Of a stretch of DNA of 64,000 bases, positions 33,538 to 42,585 are shown one piece after another. The position numbers and the translations under genes were made by a program. Numbering within the stretch: the stretch's first letter is position 1; each line of letters opens with the position of its first letter. The notes under the pieces are model-generated. The model saw nothing but the letters and a program-made list of their open reading frames with translations, was not told where the DNA came from and ran no database searches. The stretch is from a bacterium (GTDB lineage: Bacteria > Electryoneota > RPQS01). The stretch lies in the NCBI GenBank assembly GCA_013360195.1, contig JABWCQ010000013.1, positions 1 to 64,000 of the forward strand, in the 5' to 3' direction.

Positions 33538-33941
33538 CAGGAAGATTGAGCTGCTTTTTGGCAGTCAAGCAAGAATGGTAGTTTTTAAGTTACTTTCAAT
33601 AAAATAAATAATTTAAATATTATTGCCGAGTTAGGTGCAAGTGTCAAGTTGGGGCAAATTATTAGAATTTGATGAGCTTTGTGGTTGACATTGCGGGTGA
33701 AGTTGAGCAATTTTAGGAACCTCAGACACCAGTCGAGATTCGCGACTTCGTAAAACGGACTTCAGACTGGACATCCATCCATCTTCAGGTAATCCATCCA
33801 TCCATCTTCAGGTAATCCATCCATCCACAGCGAAACGACCGGTGGCGAAGGCCATTGAGATGCGCCTACTGCAGGTGAAGATCATGCACCGGAGCCATGT
33901 GAAGGCGGACAGACGCGCTTATCAGAACGGCGAATTCCATT
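33538..33941. other. intergenic region before the phosphate genes
   Basis: About 400 A+T-richer bases with no gene. It contains TTGACA (33685-33690) 17 bases before CAATTT, a possible promoter for the phosphate pair with a poor -10, and the ATCC tandem repeat described separately. Confidence 0.6.
33773..33830 (+). repeat. short tandem repeat (ATCC-rich, ~23-base unit)
   Basis: Unit ATCC-ATCC-ATCC-ATCTTCAGGTA. The first copy has 19 bases (one ATCC fewer), the second 23, and the third breaks off after three ATCC. The ATCC count varies between copies, as expected from slippage. Confidence 0.85.
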
Positions 33942-34586
33942 ATGAGACTTGACAGAATATTGCAGGCATTGCTGCCTCACGACGAGCACTTTTTCAGTTT
34001 GTTTGAGGAATCCGCAGCCAACATCCTGCAAGCAACGGACACATTGCGGCAACTTCCTCATGCTTCTCAGGAGGAGCGAATCAAGGTGGTCGAGCGCATC
34101 AAGCTGCTTGAACATCAGGGGGATACCGTCACACACAAGATTTTCAACGAGCTTAACGGCACGTTCGTGACCCCGTTTGATCCAGAGGATATCCATGTGC
34201 TGGCGTCGGCCTTGGACGACATCCTAGACAACATAGACGGCGGTGCAGGGAGGTTTTTGCTTTACAAGATCAAGAGCTGTCCTCCGGAAATGGCGAGACT
34301 GATAGAATGCCTGCATTCATCCGTTCAGGAACTTCAGCACGGCGTCACGCTGCTTCGCAAGCTTACTAAGCCGAACGAACTTCGCACGGTAATTGAGCGG
34401 GTAAACGAGCTTGAGAACGTGGCCGACAACATTTTTGAATCGGCCATCGCGAATCTCTTTGAAGAGATCAAAGATCCGGTGGAGATAATCAAACTTAAAG
34501 AGATATATGTCGCGCTGGAAACCGCGACAGACCGCTGCGAGGACGCGGCGAACGTATTGGAAACGATTCTTATCAAGCACTCCTGA
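33942..34586 (+). CDS. DUF47/PhoU-like accessory protein of phosphate transport
   Basis: 214 residues, all-helical, cytoplasmic, of the DUF47 family (PhoU-related). Marks: 'LLPHDEHFFSLFEESAANILQAT' at the start, 'RIKLLEHQGDTVTHKIFNELNGTFVTPFDPEDIHVLASALDDILDNID' in the middle (acidic metal-binding ExxGD and ExxxD helices), and 'VNELENVADNIFESAIANLFEEIKDP' in the second repeat. These proteins accompany PiT permeases and are thought to control them. The stop overlaps the permease start by one base (TGATG), so the two are co-translated. The ribosome site before ATG 33942 is weak. Confidence 0.9.
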   Translation: MRLDRILQALLPHDEHFFSLFEESAANILQATDTLRQLPHASQEERIKVVERIKLLEHQGDTVTHKIFNELNGTFVTPFDPEDIHVLASALDDILDNIDGGAGRFLLYKIKSCPPEMARLIECLHSSVQELQHGVTLLRKLTKPNELRTVIERVNELENVADNIFESAIANLFEEIKDPVEIIKLKEIYVALETATDRCEDAANVLETILIKHS

Positions 34587-35581
34587 TGGGCGAATTTACC
34601 TGGCTGGTTGCGTTCATCATTTTCGTCGCACTGGCCTTTGACTTTCTGAACGGATTTCACGATTCGGCGAATTCCATCGCGACGATCGTTTCAACGCGCG
34701 TATTGACGCCTCGCAAGGCGGTGATGTGGGCGGCATTTTTCAATTTAATCGCGGCGTTTTTGTTTGACGTTCACGTGGCGAAGACGATTGGCAAGGGGTT
34801 AATTGAATTATCCGCGGTTACAGAGTATGTAATCTTGGCCGGGCTGATCGGAGCAATCACGTGGAATTTAATCACGTGGTATTTCGGCATTCCGTCGAGT
34901 TCATCGCACGCATTGATGGGTGGCTATGCCGGGGCGGCGATTGCTCATGCGGGTTTCGGTGCCGTCATCTACTCAGGCTGGACGAAGACCGTGTTGTTCA
35001 TAGCCATCGCCCCGTTGATGGGCATGCTGATGGGGTTCGTATTAATGGCCACAGTAATGTGGATGTTTCACGATCGGCGGGGATCAAACGTGAATCGTGG
35101 ATTCCGGCGGCTGCAATTGGTCTCAGCGGCTGCCTACAGCATTGGTCACGGCACAAACGACGCGCAGAAGACGATGGGCGTCATTACCGGGTTGCTGGTC
35201 ACGTCGGGAGTATTGAGTAGTTTTGAGGTGCCTTATTGGGTGATTATCTCGTCGCACCTTGCCATAGCTGCCGGGACTTTGTTCGGAGGCTGGCGGATTG
35301 TGCGAACGGTTGGCCAAAAGATCACAAAGCTGAAGCCATCGGGCGGTTTCTGCGCGGAAACGGCCGGCGCCATTACTCTTCTTGTGACAGCATTTTCAGG
35401 GATAGCTGTCAGTACAACGCATACGATAAGCGGAGCCATCATGGGGGTGGGCGCAACACGCCGCGCGTCCGCGGTGCGGTGGGGACTTGCTGGAAACATC
35501 GTCATTGCATGGATTCTGACGATTCCGGCATCTGCACTCGTTGGAGCAATAGTTTACTATTTCATAGAAATTTTCGTCTAG
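34586..35581 (+). CDS. pit: PiT-family low-affinity inorganic phosphate transporter
   Basis: 331 residues with about nine or ten membrane spans. The two PiT signature repeats are clear: 'ALAFDFLNGFHDSANSIATIVSTRVLTPRKA' near residue 13 and 'SAAAYSIGHGTNDAQKTMGVITGLL' near 185 (G-H-D/N-x-x-N/D). Also 'GIPSSSSHALMGGYAGAAIAH' and 'TTHTISGAIMGVGATRR', the second halves of each repeat. It imports metal-phosphate complexes using the ion gradient. The DUF47 partner overlaps upstream. No pho-type operator is seen. Confidence 0.94.
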   Translation: MGEFTWLVAFIIFVALAFDFLNGFHDSANSIATIVSTRVLTPRKAVMWAAFFNLIAAFLFDVHVAKTIGKGLIELSAVTEYVILAGLIGAITWNLITWYFGIPSSSSHALMGGYAGAAIAHAGFGAVIYSGWTKTVLFIAIAPLMGMLMGFVLMATVMWMFHDRRGSNVNRGFRRLQLVSAAAYSIGHGTNDAQKTMGVITGLLVTSGVLSSFEVPYWVIISSHLAIAAGTLFGGWRIVRTVGQKITKLKPSGGFCAETAGAITLLVTAFSGIAVSTTHTISGAIMGVGATRRASAVRWGLAGNIVIAWILTIPASALVGAIVYYFIEIFV

Positions 35582-35604
35582 TCCCTTTTTGAAATCAAAA
35601 AGAG

Positions 35605-35634
35605 AACGGGTTAACCGGAGCCGGTTAACCCGTT
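35605..35634. terminator. bidirectional hairpin between pit and the DPP III gene
   Basis: Arms AACGGGTTAACCGG / CCGGTTAACCCGTT separated by AG, then TTGC. A perfect palindrome of 14-base arms. The T tail is short on both sides. Confidence 0.7.
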
Positions 35635-35655
35635 TGCAATTAGAAAACGGAAGGG

Positions 35656-37461
35656 TCAATCAAGCAGTCTGGCAGAGTAACGCGGCTGCTTGATAAACGA
35701 GTCCGGATACTCAAGTTCGCGAAGATAGGTGCCGCCCGATTTCTTCAGTCTTGGAAACAGGAGTCCCCGTCCCAGCGGAAAGGCCGACATACGCTGCTCG
35801 ACGTCCTCGCGCATTGGATCGGTAAAGCAATAGGTTTCGCGCAGCTTGACGGCACCGGCTTTATCTCCCGCAGCTTTTGTGTTCCCGATGATTCCCAGCA
35901 AATCGGCCACAAGCTCATCAATGCGGGACATTCTAAGACGGAACTTCTTCTTGCCGTCTTCCATGACTTCCTCGATACCGCCGTTCATCGAGAAATAGTG
36001 CCACATAAGATTACGTGCTTTGACATGGGCTTGTGCGGGCTCGAAGCGAAGGCCACCGACCATGCTGATGACCATGCCATAGTGTCCCGCCTCGGCAGTC
36101 TTCATTGAGAAGATTCCCTGCTTGGCCATTTGGGGCATTGCCCACATTCCGAAGAGTTCAGCTCTAGCCTCTTCAAGCGGAGAGTACTCCGCTTCAAGAA
36201 GTTCACGAGCTTCCTTTCCCGCATGTTCCGGAGCCATCGCACCGGTGGTGTGACCGAGTTCGTGCAGCGCAGAGTGAATCTGAGTGGCTTCGAACAATGT
36301 TGCGCCATATTCTTCAAAGACACCCTTGGGAAGGAACTCGCGGGCGATCATTTCGCCGGAGAGCGCGTGAATCGCCTTACCGGTGTTGCGATAGACGACG
36401 TTTACCGACCCGACGTTGTTTACGACCCAATGATCATTGGGAAGAGACTGTGCGACAATGGTCATGGGACTGTTAACATAATCACCGCTCCAGTTCAAAA
36501 CGTCCACAAATCGCAAATGCGGGAGTTTGTCCTTGTCGATTTGCATTTTGCGATGCTTCCACGGAGCGGTCGCTTCAAGTGCGGGCAGGCGTTCGACCAG
36601 TTTTTCAAGCATTCCCTGAGCTTCGTTGTTTGCAACGAGCACGGCGGCGGCGGCTTCACCACGCGCATTTTTCCAGTTATCGAGATAGACTTCGAGTGCT
36701 GAGCTGATAATGATGTCAATCGGAGCGCTGCTCTTAATCCACATGTAGTCAGCGATGCGTCTGGATTCGGCAGTGCCGTGGCGCATTTCCTCGATTTTCG
36801 CATCAAGATAGAGCTGGAGGCCGATGTGAGAGGTCAATTCGCGGGCCTTCAAGAGGTGGTCAATCGCAGGTTTCAGCGTAGCCCGATACTTCTCTTCGTT
36901 AATGCGCATTTCAAGCTTTCCGTTCTTGCGTTCAAAACTTGCATTAACCACATTCGCGTTTTCACCGAGGCCTTTCCACTCGTCCTCGGTCATATCATGG
37001 GGATAGAAGCCGGCCTTATCCGGCAGGGCGAGTCCGTCAAAAAAGTAGGGAGCCGCCACGGAGAAGTCCGCTTCCAAGGAGCCGCCTCCAGCTTTTTTCA
37101 CCAGGTCGCTTACTTCGGCTTTTGACAATCCGAGCAGATGATTCTTGCGCGGAAGCAGACTGTACGGGCTATTCTGGAGATTCAGTATAGTCAGGTAGTT
37201 CTTAAGCTGAACATTTTGCTCGACTGAAGCAACATCCAGCAATCGGGTCACAAGACGTTCAATGACAACGGTATTCGAGTCGTACTGATCCCGATATATT
37301 GGATTGATGAGGTCGGCAGCTTCGGATAGGTGTCCAAGGACTTGGAGGTCTGCATCAGACAATCCGTTAAGGGAAAACTCAACATGTGCGATAGCTGCGC
37401 GGCGCGGCGATTCCCCGGCTTGCTGGTAGGGGACGAAGGTGACAGGTCTAGTGGTTGACAA
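35656..37461 (-). CDS. M49-like dipeptidyl peptidase III
   Basis: 601 residues starting at TTG 37461: GGAG stands six bases before it, and a promoter at 37508-37538 puts the transcript start about 40 bases upstream. M49 enzymes remove N-terminal dipeptides using one zinc. The zinc motif is 'HELGHTTG' at residue 400, a five-residue HExxH, whereas most of the family has six (HExxxH). The second motif 'EEARAELFGMW' stands ~54 residues later in place of EExR(A)D. Other family-like stretches: 'NDHWVVNNVGSVNVVYRNTGKAIH' and 'RNLMWHYFSMNGGIEEV'. No signal peptide, so it is cytoplasmic. It is divergent from two oligopeptide transporters, consistent with trimming imported peptides. Confidence 0.85.
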   Translation of the reverse strand: MSTTRPVTFVPYQQAGESPRRAAIAHVEFSLNGLSDADLQVLGHLSEAADLINPIYRDQYDSNTVVIERLVTRLLDVASVEQNVQLKNYLTILNLQNSPYSLLPRKNHLLGLSKAEVSDLVKKAGGGSLEADFSVAAPYFFDGLALPDKAGFYPHDMTEDEWKGLGENANVVNASFERKNGKLEMRINEEKYRATLKPAIDHLLKARELTSHIGLQLYLDAKIEEMRHGTAESRRIADYMWIKSSAPIDIIISSALEVYLDNWKNARGEAAAAVLVANNEAQGMLEKLVERLPALEATAPWKHRKMQIDKDKLPHLRFVDVLNWSGDYVNSPMTIVAQSLPNDHWVVNNVGSVNVVYRNTGKAIHALSGEMIAREFLPKGVFEEYGATLFEATQIHSALHELGHTTGAMAPEHAGKEARELLEAEYSPLEEARAELFGMWAMPQMAKQGIFSMKTAEAGHYGMVISMVGGLRFEPAQAHVKARNLMWHYFSMNGGIEEVMEDGKKKFRLRMSRIDELVADLLGIIGNTKAAGDKAGAVKLRETYCFTDPMREDVEQRMSAFPLGRGLLFPRLKKSGGTYLRELEYPDSFIKQPRYSARLLD

Positions 37462-37507
37462 GGTAGGCTCCGACAGGAAAATGGGGAAAGTTAGTAGGTC
37501 AGGAAGT

Positions 37508-37538
37508 TCAAGATAGCTTTTCTTGGGGAGGCAATCAA
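37508..37538 (-). promoter_or_regulatory. proximal promoter of the DPP III gene
   Basis: Minus strand TTGATT (37533-37538), 17-base spacer, TATCTTGA (37508-37515); start near 37501. Confidence 0.65.
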
Positions 37539-37597
37539 GCACGAATCCGTGCAGGATTTCTGTGATTGCAGTTTACTCCTCCGCTCAGCAGCATTTC

Positions 37598-37628
37598 GCA
37601 AAGTAATCAGTGCGCGATGACAGGTCAA
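37598..37628 (-). promoter_or_regulatory. distal promoter candidate of the DPP III gene
   Basis: Minus strand TTGACC (37623-37628), 17-base spacer, TACTTTGC (37598-37605). A second start would make a leader of about 130 bases. Confidence 0.5.
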
Positions 37629-37720
37629 TTGAAGGAAATACAATTGCTTCTTTATCAGACGAGAAGTGGACGGCGATAGTCTAATTTGGACAGGGAATTT
37701 GGTCATTTTGTGTGCCTCTC

Positions 37721-37751
37721 TTGCTAATGCAATCAGAAGAATGTAGATTTA
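37721..37751 (+). promoter_or_regulatory. promoter of the OPT transporter pair
   Basis: TTGCTA (37721-37726), 17-base spacer, TAGATTTA (37744-37751). It is divergent from the DPP III promoters, with about 90 bases between them. Confidence 0.65.
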
Positions 37752-37950
37752 CGAATTCAGTATACTCTTTTCTTTCAAAGAATTGCCGCGTCCGAATAGA
37801 GGGATAACTGGCGGCATTCCTTCCACTGATACCACAGCCTTCGGTCCCCACCCTAGACCTACACGGAGAGCCTCGGGGCAGGTTGGCAAGCAGGCCTCCG
37901 AATCAATCGTTACCCACCACATTACAATACTCGCATTGCAGAGGTGAATT
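37752..37950 (+). other. long untranslated leader of the OPT pair
   Basis: If the promoter at 37721-37751 is right, about 195 bases precede ATG 37951. GC-rich arms such as GCCGC (37785-37789) / GCGGC (37811-37815) could fold. No known riboswitch class was recognised. Confidence 0.4.
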
Positions 37951-40191
37951 ATGGCTGAGCAGACCCAGATCAAGTCTGTCGAAGAACGGGACCGGGAATG
38001 GTACGATCATGTCTATCAGAAAGACGTGCCACAATTAACAGCCCGCGCGGTCATATCGGGCATGCTGTTCGGCGGGTTGATGTCCCTGTCGAATCTTTAT
38101 GTCGGTCTGAAGTCGGGCTGGGGTTTGGGTGTTGACATCGTCGCAGTCATCCTAATTTTCTCGATCTTCAAGGGCCTCAAGGGGGCTGGACTGGTCAGGC
38201 GCGACTTCGGGATGATGGAGAATACCATCATGATGACCGTGGCGGTTGCGGCCAGCTGGATTTCTTCTGCAGGATTGGTTTCAGCGGTGCCCGCTTTGTC
38301 CATGCTGACAGGGTATGAGTTTGTGTGGTGGCAGTTGGCGATTTTCATCGGGGGCATTCTCTATCTTGGGTTATTCATGGCGATACCGCTGAAGCGGCAG
38401 ATGATCCAAGTGGACAATTTGAGATTTCCGGCGAATATTCCGACCGGCGAAACGCTGAAGGCAATGTACTCGAAAGGAACGGAGGCGGTTCAGAAGGCGA
38501 AGGCGCTGGGAATTTCCGGCGGATTGGGAATACTGATAGCGGGCTTGCGGGACGGTTTGGGCTGGATACCCGCACAGTTTGCGCTTCCGGTTTCAATTGC
38601 AAAGGTTAGTTTAAGCAAGCTTACGTTGACCTTTGAACCGAGCTTAATTTTCATCGGAATCGGTGCGCTGTTCGGAATTAAGATTGGTTTGAGCATGCTG
38701 TTTGGTCTGCTCCTGAACTACGGGGTGCTGGCGCCGAATCTTATCAACGACAAAATTATCAAGCACCCTGCGCCTCAGGTCACGGCAGCAACGCTGCTTG
38801 CGGCTCCGTTGGTCATTGAACCGGGACAAAGTATCAGCGTGACTTTAGAGGAGGCAAATGCAGGTCCGGAGATGGCAACCGGCAACTCCACAAAACAGCT
38901 CAGATACACCTGGTATGAGCAGAAGAACTATACGGCGAATGATCAGATAATCAAAGATCTCAATTCACCGACTTTGGGCAACGGCGAAAAAAACCCGTTT
39001 TACGGAGTCATCAGCTTACGGGATACGATAAGCAAGGTGAATGGTGCGGGGGCAAAGGCGCTGTTTTTGGAAGCCACGGCGGCGGTGTTTTGGGAGGCAC
39101 GGCTGACGATTGACAAGGAGCAATCTTCACCGCAGATCGTGAAGGCGATGGGATTCGAACCGGGACAGACAAGATTTCAGGCGGTCGGCGGATTCCGGAA
39201 CATCAGCGCCTGGTCATTGTGGCCGGGAGCCACGGTTCTTGTAGTCGGCGGATTGCTTGCTCTGGCATTTCAGTGGCGCACACTTGGGAGAACCTTTGGG
39301 AGCATCTTCAGCAGCTTCGGCCGGAGAAAGAATGGTAACGTGAAAGGCGTCTTGGACGATATTGAGATACCGATGAGCTGGTTCGTGCCGGGGTTTGTCC
39401 TTACGGGATTGATTTGCATTATTACTCTGACGTTGATGTTTGGTGACTTTGGCGTGGCGTGGTACATGGGATTGATTGCAGTTCTGTTGACGTTCATTCT
39501 TGCTGCTGTGGCGGCCCGTGCGGGAGCGGAGGTTGGAATCAATCCGATTGGCGCACTCGGTAAAGTGACACAGTTAACGTTTGGTGTTATATCGGCTGGC
39601 AACGTAACCTCGAACTTGATGACGGCCGGCATTACCGCGGGTGCTGCGGCGAGCTGCAGCGACACGATTGGCAATTTGAAGGTCGGTCATATGGTGGGTG
39701 CGAATCCTCGCAAGCAGTTCATTGCGCAGCTGTTTGGCGTGCTTGCAGGGGCCATGCTTGCTGTGCCGGCGTACTTTATTCTCGTTCCGGATGTGAGCGC
39801 ATTGGGCGGGGACAAATTCCCCGCGCCGTCGGCACTTGTATGGATGGGTGTGGCGAAAGTCTTGGCACAGGGATTGAGCACGTTACCACCCAGCGCAGTG
39901 ATGGCAATGGTGATTGCATTTATCCTGGCGGTTGTGATTGTTGTCGCCGAGAAGATTTGGCCGAAGATAAAGCCCTACACTCCGAATCCGACCGCTCTTG
40001 GAATTGCAATGACGATTCCGGCCTATACGAGCTTTGCCATGTTTCTGGGTGCGTTAATCGCTTGGTTCATGGAAAAGAAGGCGCCGAAGGCCAATGACAT
40101 GTACACGATTCCAACTGCGTCAGGACTCATCGGCGGAGAAAGCATAATGGGTGTGCTTATCGCAGCGTTGATTGCATTTGGGATTCTCTAG
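37951..40191 (+). CDS. OPT-family oligopeptide transporter (first of two)
   Basis: 746 residues from ATG 37951, with GAGGTG upstream. Some 14 to 16 membrane spans. OPT marks: 'SLSNLYVGLKSGWGLGVDI' near residue 45, 'MAIPLKRQMIQVDNLRFP', 'GAEVGINPIGALGKVTQLTFGVIS' and the repeated 'TASGLIGGESIMGVLIAAL' at the end. Members take up peptides or metal chelates with protons. A soluble insertion (~residues 275-410), rich in charged residues, interrupts the membrane segments. The second OPT gene follows after 34 bases, and the two are clearly paralogous throughout. The neighbouring peptidase suggests peptides as cargo. Confidence 0.92.
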   Translation: MAEQTQIKSVEERDREWYDHVYQKDVPQLTARAVISGMLFGGLMSLSNLYVGLKSGWGLGVDIVAVILIFSIFKGLKGAGLVRRDFGMMENTIMMTVAVAASWISSAGLVSAVPALSMLTGYEFVWWQLAIFIGGILYLGLFMAIPLKRQMIQVDNLRFPANIPTGETLKAMYSKGTEAVQKAKALGISGGLGILIAGLRDGLGWIPAQFALPVSIAKVSLSKLTLTFEPSLIFIGIGALFGIKIGLSMLFGLLLNYGVLAPNLINDKIIKHPAPQVTAATLLAAPLVIEPGQSISVTLEEANAGPEMATGNSTKQLRYTWYEQKNYTANDQIIKDLNSPTLGNGEKNPFYGVISLRDTISKVNGAGAKALFLEATAAVFWEARLTIDKEQSSPQIVKAMGFEPGQTRFQAVGGFRNISAWSLWPGATVLVVGGLLALAFQWRTLGRTFGSIFSSFGRRKNGNVKGVLDDIEIPMSWFVPGFVLTGLICIITLTLMFGDFGVAWYMGLIAVLLTFILAAVAARAGAEVGINPIGALGKVTQLTFGVISAGNVTSNLMTAGITAGAAASCSDTIGNLKVGHMVGANPRKQFIAQLFGVLAGAMLAVPAYFILVPDVSALGGDKFPAPSALVWMGVAKVLAQGLSTLPPSAVMAMVIAFILAVVIVVAEKIWPKIKPYTPNPTALGIAMTIPAYTSFAMFLGALIAWFMEKKAPKANDMYTIPTASGLIGGESIMGVLIAALIAFGIL

Positions 40192-40225
40192 GCCGTGAAA
40201 CCACACTCTTTCAACCGGACACATC

Positions 40226-42472
40226 ATGTCTGACGAACTTCCGATTAAGAAAATGACTCCCGAGGAGCTTGAACGGGAGTGGTACGAAAACGTCTATCGC
40301 GGCGACGACATGCCGCAGTTGACGGTACGATCAATCATCATGGGCTCGATATTGGGCGCATTTCTGTCGCTGCAGAATTTATATGTCGGGCTGAAGACGG
40401 GCTGGGGTTTGGGAGTGGCGATAACGTCCTGCATATTGAGTTTCACGATTTGGAAATCGCTGCGCAAAGCCTTTCCGCGCTGGATCAGGACGGATATGTC
40501 GATTCTTGAGAACAATGCGATGCAGAGCACGGCGTCCTCGGCGGGCTACTCGACAGGCGGCACGATCGTCTCGGCCATAAGCGCCTATTTGCTTGTCAAC
40601 GGGGTGCATATCGGTTACGGATTGCTGTCTGCGTGGATATTCTTCCTTGCCGTGCTTGGTGTGACAATGGCCATACCGATGAAGCGCCAGATGATCAACA
40701 TTGAAAGGCTGAAGTTCCCGTCGGGGATCGCTGCGGCTGAAACACTGAAGAGTCTTCACGGAGTAGGCAGTAACGGTGGCGAGTCCAAGTCGGCGAAACT
40801 GCTATTCACTTTCGGCGGTACAGGCATCGCGATTGCGGCGATCCGTGACTGGTTCGCGTGGATTCCAGCTTTGTACAATACGTTTGGTTCGCGTCTTGGA
40901 ATGTACACGATTCAATTTGACGCAAGCATGATATTAGTCGGCGCCGGAGCACTAATGGGAATGAAAGTGTGTGTGAGCATTCTCATTGGCGGCCTTCTCA
41001 ATTGGGGCGTTCTTGCGCCAATGATGATGGACAAGCAGGTCATAGGTCATCCGTTACCATACATTCGTTCCACACAGGATGTGGCGTTTCCTCTCACAAT
41101 TCCTGCCGGAAGTGCCCTGAGTCTTGAGATTGTCAAGGCTAAGGGCGATTACTTAATTGAAGACGGGTCGGAGTCGATGGTACTTACGTATCCTTGGACT
41201 CAGCAGACGACTTATCCGGAATTGAGCGCACTGGCTGCGGCATTGAACAGCCCGACACTTCCCGACGGCGGTTCGAATCCGTTTTTCGGCAAAGTGAAAG
41301 TCATGGAGCCGGAGGACGCATATTTGCGGCGACGCTTTGAGATGCGCATTGACAGCGCATTACGTGATGCGATTTTTGTCGAGTCTTCGCTTGCGTTAAA
41401 GGATACGATTCCAAGTTTTGTTTCGGCGGCGCCACTGCTTACACTTGAGCCGGGTTCAAGCAGCACGATGTCTCCGGGAGGATTCAGAAACATCGTGTCA
41501 TGGAGTCTTTGGGGCGGCGCAGCGTGCATGGTCACGAGCGGTTTGCTCTCATTCGCGTTTGAATGGCGGACGGCTTTGCGCGCATTCTCGGGATTGAAGA
41601 GTATTTTCCGACGCTCCAAGCGCAAGGATGAGGAGGATCCGCTGGAACGAATTGAAGTACCCGGAACATGGTTTGCGGGTGGCATGGTAATTGGAACCAT
41701 TGGAATTGTGCTGCTGGCGTCCGTGTACTTTCTGGTGCCATGGTGGATGGCGCTGCTTGCGGTATTCCTCTCATTCTTCCTTGCGCTCGTGGCCTGCCGT
41801 GCCTGCGGAGAAACGGATACCACACCGGTCGGCGCGATGGGAAAAATCACTCAGCTCACGTTCGGAGCAATTGCTCCGAAGCAGATGAACACGAACCTGA
41901 TGTCGGCATGTATCACGGCAGGCGTCGCGGACTCGGCATCGGACCTGCTGACAGACTTGAAGAGCGGTTACGTTTTGGGTGCCAACGCTCGTAAACAGTT
42001 TTTGGCACAGTTCGCAGGTATATTCATCGGAACGGCAGTCACCGTACCGGCGTTTTTTCTTGTCGTGCCAGATGTTTCGATCCTTGGTTCGACGAAATTT
42101 CCCGCTCCGGCGGCACAAGTTTGGGCATCCGTCGCTCGACTTCTCTCGAACGGATTGGAATCCCTCCACCCTACCGCCCGAGCAGCACTGGTGATTGGCG
42201 GCATCGTCGGTCTCATGATTCCGATGGCTGAGCGGCTGTTTCCTAAATGGCGGCAGTGGATACCCTCGGCAATGGGTTTGGGGCTAGCGTTTGTCTTACC
42301 TTTTTACAACGCACTCTCGATGTTTATCGGAGGTGTGATTGCACTAGTATACTCAAGGATGCGTCCCGACAACGCCGAACAGTTTACCGTGGCTTCCGCG
42401 TCGGGTATCATTGCCGGCGAGAGCTTGATGGGAATATTCATCACCCTTATGGGTGCCATCGGGCTAATATAG
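40226..42472 (+). CDS. OPT-family oligopeptide transporter (second of two)
   Basis: 748 residues with the same layout as its upstream neighbour: 'ELEREWYENVYRGDDMPQLTVRSI' at the N-terminus, 'SLQNLYVGLKTGWGLGVAI', 'MAIPMKRQMINIERLKFPSGIAAAETLKSL', 'ACGETDTTPVGAMGKITQLTFGAI' and 'ASGIIAGESLMGIFI'. It carries a similar soluble insertion ('QVIGHPLPYIRSTQDVAFPLTI' onward). Different residues in the cavity (ETDTTPVG versus EVGINPIG) suggest the two have different substrates or form a pair. Translation probably continues from the first gene; the ribosome site is weak. The transcript ends at 42489-42518. Confidence 0.92.
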   Translation: MSDELPIKKMTPEELEREWYENVYRGDDMPQLTVRSIIMGSILGAFLSLQNLYVGLKTGWGLGVAITSCILSFTIWKSLRKAFPRWIRTDMSILENNAMQSTASSAGYSTGGTIVSAISAYLLVNGVHIGYGLLSAWIFFLAVLGVTMAIPMKRQMINIERLKFPSGIAAAETLKSLHGVGSNGGESKSAKLLFTFGGTGIAIAAIRDWFAWIPALYNTFGSRLGMYTIQFDASMILVGAGALMGMKVCVSILIGGLLNWGVLAPMMMDKQVIGHPLPYIRSTQDVAFPLTIPAGSALSLEIVKAKGDYLIEDGSESMVLTYPWTQQTTYPELSALAAALNSPTLPDGGSNPFFGKVKVMEPEDAYLRRRFEMRIDSALRDAIFVESSLALKDTIPSFVSAAPLLTLEPGSSSTMSPGGFRNIVSWSLWGGAACMVTSGLLSFAFEWRTALRAFSGLKSIFRRSKRKDEEDPLERIEVPGTWFAGGMVIGTIGIVLLASVYFLVPWWMALLAVFLSFFLALVACRACGETDTTPVGAMGKITQLTFGAIAPKQMNTNLMSACITAGVADSASDLLTDLKSGYVLGANARKQFLAQFAGIFIGTAVTVPAFFLVVPDVSILGSTKFPAPAAQVWASVARLLSNGLESLHPTARAALVIGGIVGLMIPMAERLFPKWRQWIPSAMGLGLAFVLPFYNALSMFIGGVIALVYSRMRPDNAEQFTVASASGIIAGESLMGIFITLMGAIGLI

Positions 42473-42488
42473 ATTCACTTGCTTCATG

Positions 42489-42518
42489 AAAACCCCTGTC
42501 ATTTGACAGGGGTTTTTT
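42489..42518 (+). terminator. intrinsic terminator of the OPT operon
   Basis: Stem AAAACCCCTGTC / GACAGGGGTTTT, loop ATTT, T run to 42518. Confidence 0.92.
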
Positions 42519-42552
42519 GTTTATCGTTTTATTTACAAATGTTTACGAGGAA

Positions 42553-42583
42553 TTGATTGTTATGCAATGAATATGTATATTTA
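42553..42583 (+). promoter_or_regulatory. promoter of perR-katA
   Basis: TTGATT (42553-42558), 17-base spacer, TATATTTA (42576-42583). Transcription starts near 42590, inside the palindrome at 42586-42600. Confidence 0.75.
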
Positions 42584-42585
42584 AT

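Noticed and set aside
33685-33713. Strong promoter TTGACA-N17-CAATTT before DUF47/pit
   Set aside because: Perfect -35 and spacing, but the -10 lacks the TA that all other promoters in the window share, so it is kept only as a remark in the intergenic entry.
33773-33830. Possible CRISPR-like array
   Set aside because: The units are tandem, with no unique spacers, and there are no cas genes in the window.
37752-37950. Riboswitch or T-box in the OPT leader
   Set aside because: The leader is long, but none of the conserved cores I know (TPP, SAM, cobalamin, glycine, T-box) was recognisable.
37749-37973. 74-codon minus-strand frame between the DPP III and OPT genes
   Set aside because: It overlaps the OPT start and the leader, has no ribosome site and no recognisable protein features.
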